DNA of 64,000 nt. Source: CALCKU01 sp964654665 (GTDB taxonomy: Bacteria; Pseudomonadota; Alphaproteobacteria; Caulobacterales; Maricaulaceae). Each line of letters begins with the position of its first letter. Positions within the stretch are counted from its first letter, which is position 1. The stretch covers positions 62,001 through 126,000 of the forward strand of contig CAZZKV010000003.1 of the NCBI GenBank assembly GCA_964654665.1. The letters run 5' to 3'. The notes beneath the pieces were generated by a model. That model had not been told where the DNA came from. It saw nothing but the letters and a program-made list of their open reading frames with translations, and ran no database searches. Of the stretch, positions 44,442 to 51,423 are shown piece by piece. The translations under genes were made by a program, and so were the position numbers.

Positions 44442-45101
44442 ATGCACCTCAATGCCGATTTTACGCAAGCCGTTGTTATACAGACAGAAGATATGGCATG
44501 GGAACCCTCGCCTATGGCGGGTGTTTATCGGCGCAAGCTTGACCGTATTGGGGATGAGGTGGCACGGGCAACCTCTTTGGTGAAATATGATCCCAAGTCT
44601 TATTTCAGCCCTCACACGCATAGCGGCGGTGAGGAATTTTTTGTTCTCTCGGGCGTGTTTTCCGATGAGCACGGTGATTATCCGGCCGGAACCTATGTGC
44701 GCAATCCGATTGGCAGCACCCATAAGCCCCATAGTGAAACGGGCTGCGTTATTTTTGTTAAGCTCCATCAATTTGACGCTGATGACACCCACCAATTTTC
44801 AGTCAATACACGCGCCGCCGCTTTTTCGCCGGGCGCTGTGCCGGGGCTTACCGTTTTACCATTACATAGTTTTGGCGGTGAAAGCTGTGCGTTAGTGCGC
44901 TGGGCACCGGGCACTCGGTTTAATCCGCACCGCCATTGGGGCGGCGAGGAGATCTTTGTTATCGAAGGCATATTCCAAGATGAGCATGGCGATTATCCGG
45001 CCGGAACATGGATGCGCAGCCCGCATCTATCCCTACACCATCCCTTTAGTGATGCCGGATGCTTGATCTATGTGAAAACAGGCCATTTACCTATGGCATA
45101 A
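44442..45101 (+). CDS. Bicupin protein, ChrR-type cupin pair
   Basis: 219 residues made of two tandem cupin domains. The first (about 35-105) has YFSPHTHSGGEEFFVLSGVF with DEHGDYPAGTYVRNP, and the second (about 145-215) FNPHRHWGGEEIFVIEGIF with DEHGDYPAGTWMRSP. Each keeps the His-x-His, Glu and later His metal ligands. The repeats are close copies, so an internal duplication is likely. ChrR-type cupins bind zinc in an anti-sigma factor, but no anti-sigma helix is attached here. Linked to GST by a three-base gap. Likely a metal-dependent enzyme or redox sensor of unknown substrate. Confidence 0.85.
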   Translation: MHLNADFTQAVVIQTEDMAWEPSPMAGVYRRKLDRIGDEVARATSLVKYDPKSYFSPHTHSGGEEFFVLSGVFSDEHGDYPAGTYVRNPIGSTHKPHSETGCVIFVKLHQFDADDTHQFSVNTRAAAFSPGAVPGLTVLPLHSFGGESCALVRWAPGTRFNPHRHWGGEEIFVIEGIFQDEHGDYPAGTWMRSPHLSLHHPFSDAGCLIYVKTGHLPMA

Positions 45102-45169
45102 TAGGAACATTTCGCCGACTATAAGCCGGCGAGCACCCATTTGGCAGCGTATTAGTGTGCACGGTTACT

Positions 45170-46129
45170 TTACTGGGTTTTACGCCGTTTCATTGTATTA
45201 AAGCTGATATGTGGCCATTTAATCTGGCCCGGCATATTGTCAGAGCGATCAAAAAAGTCGAGCATGACGATTTGCATATATTGGATAAAGACCGCCGTAT
45301 CCGTTTCCAATATCCACATCGTAAACTCCATCTCGGAAGCATTAGCATGTTTAACAATGAACGGGATATTGGTGATACCGCCTGTCAGATTATTTGTTGA
45401 AAAATGCAGCGTCGTTGTTTGTTTTACGCCCGGCGGTGTTGCCGCGCGCAATAAAGCCGATGGATTGGTGACATCGAAAATCCGCTTAAAGGGATTATCG
45501 TGGAAATGTTTATATGGGGCTAGATAGGGATGTTCGATATTTTTACTCGGCCCGCCGATCGGTAAGGCGCTGACGTCAGGAATTTTTGGCCCGCCCTGTG
45601 TTACTTTTGCAGTGGAATATCGTCCCAATGCCAGCAGGGTGTCGCCATGGGGAACACTGCCTAACCGGGCGATATTCAAGCCATTGGCCGCGAAGTTTCG
45701 CATATGCAAGAACAATCCGGGCTCATGATGTATTCCGGCAACATCTGTCGGGGGAAGACGGCCACTTTCAGGGAAATCTGCTGCCGCCATCTGAGTGACT
45801 TCCTGTGTATAGTCCAGCGTTACAATAAGCTGATCTTTATTCTGGGCCGGGGCTGTCTTTATGCCGCGATTGGGAACACCTTTATCCACTGTCGTAAATT
45901 TAAGGGTTTCGTTATATTGATTGACGAGAATTCTATAATTCGCCGGGCGACCTCTTTTGACAAAAGGCAGCGCGATCATATTCCATCCCCGCCCTTTTAG
46001 ATCGTCGCCATTTGTCCATTCGCCCGGAAGCTGTGCAAAGGGGCCTAAGAGGGCATCCCCCGTTTTAGCTTTGCCGATAGAACGGCCTTGATTGGAAATA
46101 TAGTTTTTAAATTCAGCTGTACTCACCAT
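45170..46129 (-). CDS. Uncharacterised calycin-like protein with GPFAQLPGEW motif
   Basis: 319 residues from ATG 46129, six bases after GGAGG; an upstream in-frame start at 46141 lies before that ribosome binding site. No signal peptide. The pattern GPFAQLPGEWTNGDDLKGRG then WNMIALPFV, with VPHGDTLLALG and IHHEPGLFLHM later, resembles large uncharacterised proteins whose N-terminus recalls the nitrobindin/heme-binding calycin barrel (G-x-L-x-G-x-W). Histidines in GIHHEPG and VPHGD could be metal or heme ligands. I would not assign a reaction. Convergent with the bicupin gene, 68 bases apart. Confidence 0.6.
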   Translation of the reverse strand: MVSTAEFKNYISNQGRSIGKAKTGDALLGPFAQLPGEWTNGDDLKGRGWNMIALPFVKRGRPANYRILVNQYNETLKFTTVDKGVPNRGIKTAPAQNKDQLIVTLDYTQEVTQMAAADFPESGRLPPTDVAGIHHEPGLFLHMRNFAANGLNIARLGSVPHGDTLLALGRYSTAKVTQGGPKIPDVSALPIGGPSKNIEHPYLAPYKHFHDNPFKRIFDVTNPSALLRAATPPGVKQTTTLHFSTNNLTGGITNIPFIVKHANASEMEFTMWILETDTAVFIQYMQIVMLDFFDRSDNMPGQIKWPHISFNTMKRRKTQ

Positions 46130-46360
46130 TTGCGCCTCCACATTATTCTGTGCTTACAACGATATATAACTGTTTCGATACAGTCTGTGATGCGAGTCAC
46201 GATAATGGTCGGGAGGAGGTGAATAGGGTTTTCTGATTACACAAGGTCAAATTACCAGTGGCAACATACTTTAGCGTTAGTAAAACATAAACTTACCAAT
46301 GTCGGTTGATAACTGTTTCTAGAACAAAAGTTTAAACATTTGAAATGCATAGGATTTAGA

Positions 46361-46387
46361 AAAGTAGAAGGCGACATAACCACCTTC
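46361..46387 (-). terminator. Weak terminator after the 48-residue small gene
   Basis: On the minus strand GAAGGTG-GTTATGT-CGCCTTC (seven pairs, one G-U) is followed by TACTTTT. It lies 24 bases after the stop of the small basic protein gene. Confidence 0.55.
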
Positions 46388-46410
46388 CATATTTTGTTAT
46401 ATAAGCTTTA

Positions 46411-46557
46411 TTAATGCTTATTGCGTAGGCGTTGCAGCGCTAAGCGGTGTTCTCGCTCTAACCGTCTCACTTTAGAGTTAAGACGGTTCTGTGCGGAACG
46501 TAGACGAGACTGGTTTTGCCTCATCCTAGCTCGCAACTGCGAAGACGAAAGTGCCAT
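46411..46557 (-). CDS. 48-residue basic coiled-coil protein
   Basis: An ATG at 46557 preceded by AAAGGAG (eight bases) opens a 48-residue frame beginning MALSSSQLRARMRQNQSRLR and ending RLRNKH. It is about one third Arg/Lys with regular Leu/Val spacing (LRS..NRLNSKVRRLEREHRL), suggesting one long positively charged helix or coiled coil that might bind RNA, DNA or a partner protein. A weak terminator follows and a long structured leader precedes it. I do not recognise a family. Ribosome binding site, length and terminator together support a real gene; the opposite-strand frame there has no such support. Confidence 0.65.
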   Translation of the reverse strand: MALSSSQLRARMRQNQSRLRSAQNRLNSKVRRLEREHRLALQRLRNKH

Positions 46558-46639
46558 AGGCCAATCTCCTTTACAGAAACACGTCACATTTACCTTGATT
46601 TTTAGGCCAATTAGGATAAGATCCCTTGCACTAAGTCCA

Positions 46640-46710
46640 GAACCGCGGGCAAATGTGACTATGAAATTTGCGGTTCAACCGAACCTCGTGACCTGCCAGT
46701 CGCGAGGTTC
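46640..46710. promoter_or_regulatory. Tandem mutually exclusive hairpins
   Basis: Arms alternate: GAACC (46640-46644), GGTTC (46672-46676), GAACC (46681-46685), GGTTC (46706-46710). Hairpin 1 adds GCAAAT/ATTTGC inside; hairpin 2 is GAACCTCGTG/CGCGAGGTTC, ten pairs with one G-U. Arms 2 and 3 can also pair with only AACC between them, so the two main hairpins compete with a short middle one. It lies 83 bases upstream of the 48-residue gene on the minus strand, in its probable leader. Confidence 0.55.
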
Positions 46711-47016
46711 AATTTTATCGAATCAATAATAGTTAGAAACTAAACATGAGTCAAGTTGACGCACGTTAATTGAGACTATCGTTTTAGAATTAAATACGAT
46801 GTGTTCTTTTTGAATTATCAGTAATAATTATAAATACTTTCTATGATAATAAATATATACATTTGCTTGAATTAAAAAAATCTATCCCCGCCTGTGATAC
46901 GGGCCTTATAGTGTGTGTATTCCAATCCCCAGAGGGCTTCTGTCGACGTAGGCTTTAGGGGATGGACGGTATGATGATGTTGAGCATCTTGGGGTTACGT
47001 ACCAAGGCTGTGCCGG

Positions 47017-47116
47017 NNNNNNNNNNNNNNNNNNNNNNNNNNNNNNNNNNNNNNNNNNNNNNNNNNNNNNNNNNNNNNNNNNNNNNNNNNNNNNNNNNNN
47101 NNNNNNNNNNNNNNNN
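47017..47116. other. Assembly gap 1 (100 N) flanked by identical 55-base ends
   Basis: The 55 bases before the gap (46962-47016) are identical to the 55 after it (47117-47171). This is what two contigs sharing a k-mer-length end look like when joined with a fixed-size gap. The true sequence probably has one copy and no gap. Confidence 0.9.
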
Positions 47117-47224
47117 ATGGACGGTATGATGATGTTGAGCATCTTGGGGTTACGTACCAAGGCTGTGCCGGGCATCGAGGCCGGAGCCATATGCCTCTTC
47201 TACGCAGCTGTCACTGCGGGATGA
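47117..47224 (+). CDS. Possible 35-residue small ORF across the contig join
   Basis: ATG 47117 opens 35 codons containing LGLRTKAVPGIEAGAIC and a short hydrophobic end. In the collapsed contig join it would be preceded by TTAGGGG, a plausible ribosome binding site seen before the gap at 46955-46961. No homology is recognised and there is no terminator, so it may be chance. Confidence 0.2.
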   Translation: MDGMMMLSILGLRTKAVPGIEAGAICLFYAAVTAG

Positions 47225-47460
47225 CTGGGCGCGATAAGGCCGGTCTTAGAGACTAAAACAGGTTTTGAACGTACCGCCGCAGGGTCAGGCCCATGCGAAA
47301 TAATAGATAGTCGGTTTCCAGTATGGACACCGTCCCTGCGGATAGCCCTCTTTGGTGCTGTGCATGATTACGCGGCCAGCCTGCCTATGCGCATGGCTGT
47401 AACATACATAAGAATACACAATTATATTGAGACCATATAAGATTTTGGAAAGGAGCCCTT

Positions 47461-47751
47461 ATGGCCCGGGGTCATAATGTTTTCACAAAACCTGTTGAAA
47501 CGCGTCAAAGGCTGGAAGGCGAATTGGCGCAGATCAAACTGAAAATAGAAGCCGCGAAACTGGCCAAGCTTGAGGCTGATCTGCCAAAACCGCAGCCCTG
47601 CTATACGCGTTACGAGGATATTCCGCCGCCCAGTCCCGAAGATCGGGCGCGGTTTGTTGCGCGGTTAACCGCAAAGATTGATTATTGGGCACAGGTACAG
47701 CAACGCGAAAAGCAGGACTGGTATTTATCCATGATTGATTTCGCGCCTTAA
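47461..47751 (+). CDS. Hypothetical 96-residue helical protein
   Basis: A strong GGAAAGGAG lies upstream of ATG 47461. The N-terminal half is a predicted amphipathic helix (TRQRLEGELAQIKLKIEAAK, about 14-33), followed by a Pro-rich middle (KPQPCYTRYEDIPPPSPEDR) and a second helix to the C-terminus (FVARLTAKIDYWAQVQQREK). No signal peptide, membrane segment or known motif. I do not recognise the family. It is convergent with regA, 38 bases apart. Confidence 0.7.
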   Translation: MARGHNVFTKPVETRQRLEGELAQIKLKIEAAKLAKLEADLPKPQPCYTRYEDIPPPSPEDRARFVARLTAKIDYWAQVQQREKQDWYLSMIDFAP

Positions 47752-47789
47752 AACAAGGTGCCGTAAACTATGGGCAGCAGGGCTTAGGC

Positions 47790-48347
47790 TCAGCGCGGGG
47801 CGCGTTTGGCCAAAATCCGTTGCAATGTCCGGCGATGCATATTGAGGCGACGAGCGGTTTCCGATACATTTTTGCCGCACAGCTCATAGACGCGTTGTAT
47901 ATGTTCCCAGCGAACACGGTCTGCCGACATCGGGTTTTCGGGTGGTTGCGGAGCTTCGCCGCGCGGTGCCAGCAAAGCTTTGCAGACATCATCAGCATCA
48001 GCCGGTTTGGCCAGATAGTCAACCGCGCCGCGCTTTACCGCAGAGACTGCGGTGGCCAGATTGCCATAGCCTGTCAGCATGACCATTTTACAATCCGGTC
48101 GATGCTCATGCAAAACGTCAACAACATCGAGCCCATTACCGTCTTCAAGCCGCATGTCGAGCACGGCGAAGGCCGGGGGATTGTTTTTGGCAATGGTTTT
48201 GGCTTCGGCAACAGTTTCAACGGGCTGAACCGTAAAGCCGCGCTGGGTCAAAGCCCGGCTAATCCGGTTGCGAAAAGGGCCATCATCATCCAGAATAAGC
48301 ATGGTGGCGTCCTCTGGAAGGTTATATTCATCCATCATATCGGGCAT
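47790..48347 (-). CDS. regA: Redox response regulator RegA/ActR/PrrA
   Basis: 185 residues from ATG 48347, five bases after AGGAG; an upstream in-frame start at 48401 is disfavoured. The receiver domain has the acidic pair LILDDDGPFRNR, phospho-acceptor in FAVLDMRLEDGNGLDV, and the Lys in YLAKPADADD. A Pro-rich linker (APQPPENPM) leads to the Fis-like HTH with NVSETARRLNMHRRTLQRIL, which is nearly invariant in this family. It activates energy, carbon and respiration genes under low redox potential. Its kinase regB is next to it. Confidence 0.95.
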   Translation of the reverse strand: MPDMMDEYNLPEDATMLILDDDGPFRNRISRALTQRGFTVQPVETVAEAKTIAKNNPPAFAVLDMRLEDGNGLDVVDVLHEHRPDCKMVMLTGYGNLATAVSAVKRGAVDYLAKPADADDVCKALLAPRGEAPQPPENPMSADRVRWEHIQRVYELCGKNVSETARRLNMHRRTLQRILAKRAPR

Positions 48348-48472
48348 AGGGTCTCCTAGCATGGGGTCTTTTGGGCACTTTATAAGCTTATTATCCGGCA
48401 ATGAACATAATTTTATTAAGGTCTGATTTTACTAAAATATGTGCCCTGTCGTTTTACAGGCTATAGATGGTT

Positions 48473-49960
48473 TTATTGCAGAGCTGCGCGCGGCCAGCTT
48501 AACTCGACCACGGCGCCGCTATGGCNNNNNNNNNNNNNNNNNNNNNNNNNNNNNNNNNNNNNNNNNNNNNNNNNNNNNNNNNNNNNNNNNNNNNNNNNNN
48601 NNNNNNNNNNNNNNNNNNNNNNNNNGCTATGGCCAGAAACATTCCGGAAATGGATTGTACCGCCTGTGCGTTCGATCAGGGTTTTGGCAATAAAGACCCC
48701 GAGACCAAGCCCGCCAGCGGAATGATTTGTATTACGGCGCGATACATAGGGTTCGCCCAGACGCGAGCGAATGGACGGATCAAATCCCGGACCATCATCG
48801 CGGATTGTTATTGTGACCAAATCGGATGTCCACGTGCCTAAGACCTCAACTTTGGAGGTTGCAAAATCTGCGGCATTTTCGATCAGGTTCTTAAAGCCAT
48901 ATATCAACTCGGCTTGCCGGCTAAATTCCGGCATAGGGGCATCGCCGATCAGTTCCAAGGTGATTGTCAGTCCGGCCAAATCTGCGCCGATATTAAACGG
49001 TGCGATGACTTCGTTCATCAAATCTTCCAAGCGCATTCTATCATGCACCATATCGCCTTCATCGCCGCGGCGGGACAACTGGGTCAGAATTTCGCGACAG
49101 CGCTGGGCTTGGGAGAGCATAAGACGGGCATCATCGCCCAGCGGTGTATCAGCCGGTAGCTCGCGACTCATTTCTTTGGCCGTGACCTGTATCGTGGCTA
49201 AAGGCGTGCCCAATTCATGCGCGGCGGCGGCGGCGAGTCCGCCCAGCGCGGCCAATTTTTGTTCTTGGGCCAACACGGCTTCAGTTGCTGATAATGCTTC
49301 GGACATCCGGCGGGATTCAGAGGCGGATTGCCATGCATAGAGTGAGGTAAAGCCCATGCCGATTAACAGCGCAGCCCAAGCCCCCATAGTTAAAAGGAAC
49401 GGAATCGTAATGGATTGTTCATCCGCCCAAGGTAGTGGCAGATGGAAAAAAACAAGAGCTAGAGACAGGCCAGCCGCCATAAAACCTAATATACCGAGAA
49501 CGGGCCGACTCAGGGTTGTTGCGCCGGTTACAACGGGGGCCAGAAATAGTAAGGCGAAAGGATTGCCCATACCGCCGGTTAAATAGAGTAAAGCGGCAAG
49601 CTGGAATAAATCAAACCCCAATTGCAGCGCAGCTTCGCGGTCACTCACCCGCCGGTCAAGTACAAAGGCAGAGCCGACAATGATATTCACCAAAACGCTT
49701 AAACTCACAAAGCCGAGCGCGGGTATCAGCGGCACATCAAATCCCAAAGCTTGCGAGACCAGTAAAAGCGCAATGGCCTGACCCGTTACCGCCATCCAGC
49801 GCAGGCTAACAAGAGTTGAGCGGCGTAGCCGCCCAGCCGTATGACGGGAAATGCGGGCTAATTTTTCACGATCTGCCTTTGCTATGGATAATTTGGCCCG
49901 CGAAGGCTGGGATGAAAGCTGGGGCGAAGATTGGGGCGAAGTTCGCGGCGATATGTCCAT
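48473..49960 (-). CDS. regB: Redox sensor kinase RegB/ActS/PrrB (interrupted by assembly gap)
   Basis: Six N-terminal membrane helices (about 55-215) with the quinone-linked LTGGMGNPFALLFLAP motif, then HisKA AAAAHELGTPLATIQ and AQRCREILTQLSRR, whose Cys corresponds to the redox-active Cys of RegB, then the ATPase domain with NLIENAADFA, DDGPGFD and GGLGLGVFIAKTL. The reading frame as given has 100 Ns near the 3' end. Removing the Ns and the duplicated GCTATGGC (108 bases, 36 codons) leaves a continuous frame of 459 residues ending GAVVELSWPRAALQ. The gene diverges from senC, and regA lies 125 bases past its stop, the classic Reg/Prr arrangement. Confidence 0.93.
   Translation of the reverse strand: MDISPRTSPQSSPQLSSQPSRAKLSIAKADREKLARISRHTAGRLRRSTLVSLRWMAVTGQAIALLLVSQALGFDVPLIPALGFVSLSVLVNIIVGSAFVLDRRVSDREAALQLGFDLFQLAALLYLTGGMGNPFALLFLAPVVTGATTLSRPVLGILGFMAAGLSLALVFFHLPLPWADEQSITIPFLLTMGAWAALLIGMGFTSLYAWQSASESRRMSEALSATEAVLAQEQKLAALGGLAAAAAHELGTPLATIQVTAKEMSRELPADTPLGDDARLMLSQAQRCREILTQLSRRGDEGDMVHDRMRLEDLMNEVIAPFNIGADLAGLTITLELIGDAPMPEFSRQAELIYGFKNLIENAADFATSKVEVLGTWTSDLVTITIRDDGPGFDPSIRSRLGEPYVSRRNTNHSAGGLGLGVFIAKTLIERTGGTIHFRNVSGHSXXXXXXXXXXXXXXXXXXXXXXXXXXXXXXXXXXHSGAVVELSWPRAALQ
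48526..48625. other. Assembly gap 2 (100 N) inside regB with 8-base overlapping ends
   Basis: GCTATGGC occurs just before the gap (48518-48525) and directly after it (48626-48633). Collapsing one copy and the Ns removes 108 bases, a multiple of three, and restores a normal RegB C-terminus. The gap is therefore probably spurious. Confidence 0.85.
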
Positions 49961-50029
49961 AGTCTCGGGGCCCTGTTTGTCCTATGGTCTTACCCTAAGG
50001 CATAGACCCTTTGAAAGGCGAGTAGAATT

Positions 50030-50647
50030 ATGCGTATCAATATTTTTTCGATGCGGACCGGGATCGCAAGTGTTGCGGCTTTTCTGATGCTGGCGGCTTG
50101 TAACCCGCCTCATGATACGGCTGGGACGAGCGGTCGCGTGACCTCTTCGGGAACCGCCGCCGTGGGCGGGGCTTTCACGCTGGTTAATCAAGACGGGCAG
50201 ACGGTCACTGAGAAAAGTCTGATCGGTAAGCCGACTTTGACCTATTTCGGGTTTTCCTTTTGCCCGGATATTTGCCCGACGGAACTGCAAAAACTGGGCC
50301 GGGTACAGGCTAAAATTGATCCGGACGGTACGCTGTTCAACTATGTATTCTTTAGTGTGGATCCAGAGCGCGACACGCCTGAAAGCCTAAAGCAATATGT
50401 CACGGCCAGCGTTTTCCCCAAAAACCTGCAAGGCTTCACCGGAACACGGGAACAGGTTGAGGCGGCAAAAGCGGTTTACCGGATTTATGCGGCCAAAGTA
50501 GAGGATAAAGACAGTGCGGCTGGCTATACGGTGGATCATGTCAGCCTGATTTATCTATTTGATAAAGCAGGTAGTTTCGTCGAGCCCTTTACCTATAAGG
50601 ACAGCGTAGCAAAAATTGCTATAACCGCAAAACCATATGCCCAATGA
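50030..50647 (+). CDS. senC: SCO1/SenC copper chaperone lipoprotein
   Basis: 205 residues. Signal peptide with lipobox MLAAC (Cys near 24), then a thioredoxin-like domain with FCPDICPTELQKLG supplying the CxxxC copper ligands near 78 and 82 and the ligand His in VDHVSLIYLF near 170. SCO proteins deliver copper to, or reduce, the CuA site of cytochrome c oxidase in the periplasm. Its place beside regB/regA is the conserved Reg cluster, where redox signalling and oxidase assembly are linked. Confidence 0.95.
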   Translation: MRINIFSMRTGIASVAAFLMLAACNPPHDTAGTSGRVTSSGTAAVGGAFTLVNQDGQTVTEKSLIGKPTLTYFGFSFCPDICPTELQKLGRVQAKIDPDGTLFNYVFFSVDPERDTPESLKQYVTASVFPKNLQGFTGTREQVEAAKAVYRIYAAKVEDKDSAAGYTVDHVSLIYLFDKAGSFVEPFTYKDSVAKIAITAKPYAQ

Positions 50648-50655
50648 TTTATGAT

Positions 50656-51180
50656 TTATTGAGCGGCTTTGAGGCCCGCGCTAATTAAGTCAAAGGCTTT
50701 TTGGCGAGTGTCCCATCCCAGAATTTTGACCCATTTATTAGGTTCTAAGTCCTTATAATGTTCGAAAAAATGTGGGATACGGTCTTGTAGAACTTGCGGT
50801 AGATCGGTGTAATCTTTGATCTGATCATAATAGCGGGTGAGTTTAGGGTGCGGCACGGCAACGATTTTTTCATCAATACCGGCTTCATCCTCCATCATGA
50901 GCACGCCAACGGGCCGCGCACGAATGACGGATCCGGGCATAAGCGCGCGGTTGCCCACAACCAGAACATCGGTTGGATCGCCATCATCAGAGAGTGTATG
51001 CGGAATAAAACCGTAATTACAAGGATAGCGCATGGATGTATAGAGAAACCGGTCAACAAACATGGCGCCCGAGGCTTTATCCATTTCATATTTAATGGGT
51101 TCTCCACCAAGAGGAACCTCGATAATAACATTAATGTCCTCGGGCGGGTTTTCTCCGGCGGGAACTTTCGACATATCCAT
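50656..51180 (-). CDS. ppa: Inorganic pyrophosphatase (family I)
   Basis: 174 residues, standard size. It hydrolyses pyrophosphate in the cytoplasm. The substrate- and metal-binding pattern is visible: IIEVPLGGEPIKYEMDKASG, MRYPCNYGFIPHTL, and the family signature DGDPTDVLV near 65-73, with EDEAGIDEKIVAVP following. It is convergent with senC, eight bases apart, and diverges from the TonB-dependent receptor. Confidence 0.97.
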   Translation of the reverse strand: MDMSKVPAGENPPEDINVIIEVPLGGEPIKYEMDKASGAMFVDRFLYTSMRYPCNYGFIPHTLSDDGDPTDVLVVGNRALMPGSVIRARPVGVLMMEDEAGIDEKIVAVPHPKLTRYYDQIKDYTDLPQVLQDRIPHFFEHYKDLEPNKWVKILGWDTRQKAFDLISAGLKAAQ

Positions 51181-51273
51181 TCTAAGGTCTCATTTTAGCT
51201 GCGCGTATTTCTATGCCGCGGGTCATAGCGCGACTCACTCTGATTGCAAGAGCGAAAAGCGGCTTGTTATGGC

Positions 51274-51293
51274 CTGTGGCCAAATAGCCACAG
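51274..51293. other. Palindrome in the ppa/TonB-receptor divergent region
   Basis: CTGTGGC-CAAATA-GCCACAG is a perfect 7-6-7 inverted repeat, 94 bases after the ppa start and 130 before the receptor start. No T-run follows on either strand, so an operator or leader hairpin is more likely than a terminator. The rest of this 243-base region shows no gene. Confidence 0.4.
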
Positions 51294-51423
51294 TTATAGC
51301 GATTGTGCAGCGTTTCCTGTCGGGGCGCTTGATATGCAACAATTTGCACTGTAGCTGTCATTCATACGTGCATTCCGTCCATTCAAGGACGTCATTTTTA
51401 AACAAATAAGGACACGGGGAATT

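Larger units (their letters stand above)
46558..47460. other. Gene-poor stretch with structured leader and assembly gap
   Basis: About 900 bases without a convincing gene. It holds the tandem hairpins at 46640-46710, very AT-rich DNA to about 46900, then more GC-balanced sequence broken by the 100-N gap. Between 47277 and 47341 the complementary arms CCGCAGGG and CCCTGCGG could close a 65-base structured element. A 35-codon frame at 47117-47224 is noted separately. No tRNA, tmRNA, RNase P, SRP or 6S signature is recognised, but an uncharacterised non-coding RNA is possible. Confidence 0.5.

Noticed and set aside
46421..46729. 102-codon plus-strand frame
   Set aside because: It lies opposite the 48-residue gene and the hairpins, has no ribosome binding site and reads as low-quality Arg/Cys-rich sequence.
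46962..47171. 55-base direct repeats as an insertion-site duplication or mobile-element end
   Set aside because: The repeats abut a 100-N scaffold gap exactly and have k-mer length, so an assembly artefact explains them better.
47200..47460. Housekeeping RNA (tmRNA, RNase P RNA, SRP RNA or 6S RNA)
   Set aside because: None of the conserved core sequences could be recognised; only a long-range CCGCAGGG/CCCTGCGG pairing is visible.
51351..51370. Pho-box-like CTGTCAT upstream of the TonB-dependent receptor
   Set aside because: Only one repeat unit matches; the unit 11 bases upstream (TTGCACT) fits poorly.
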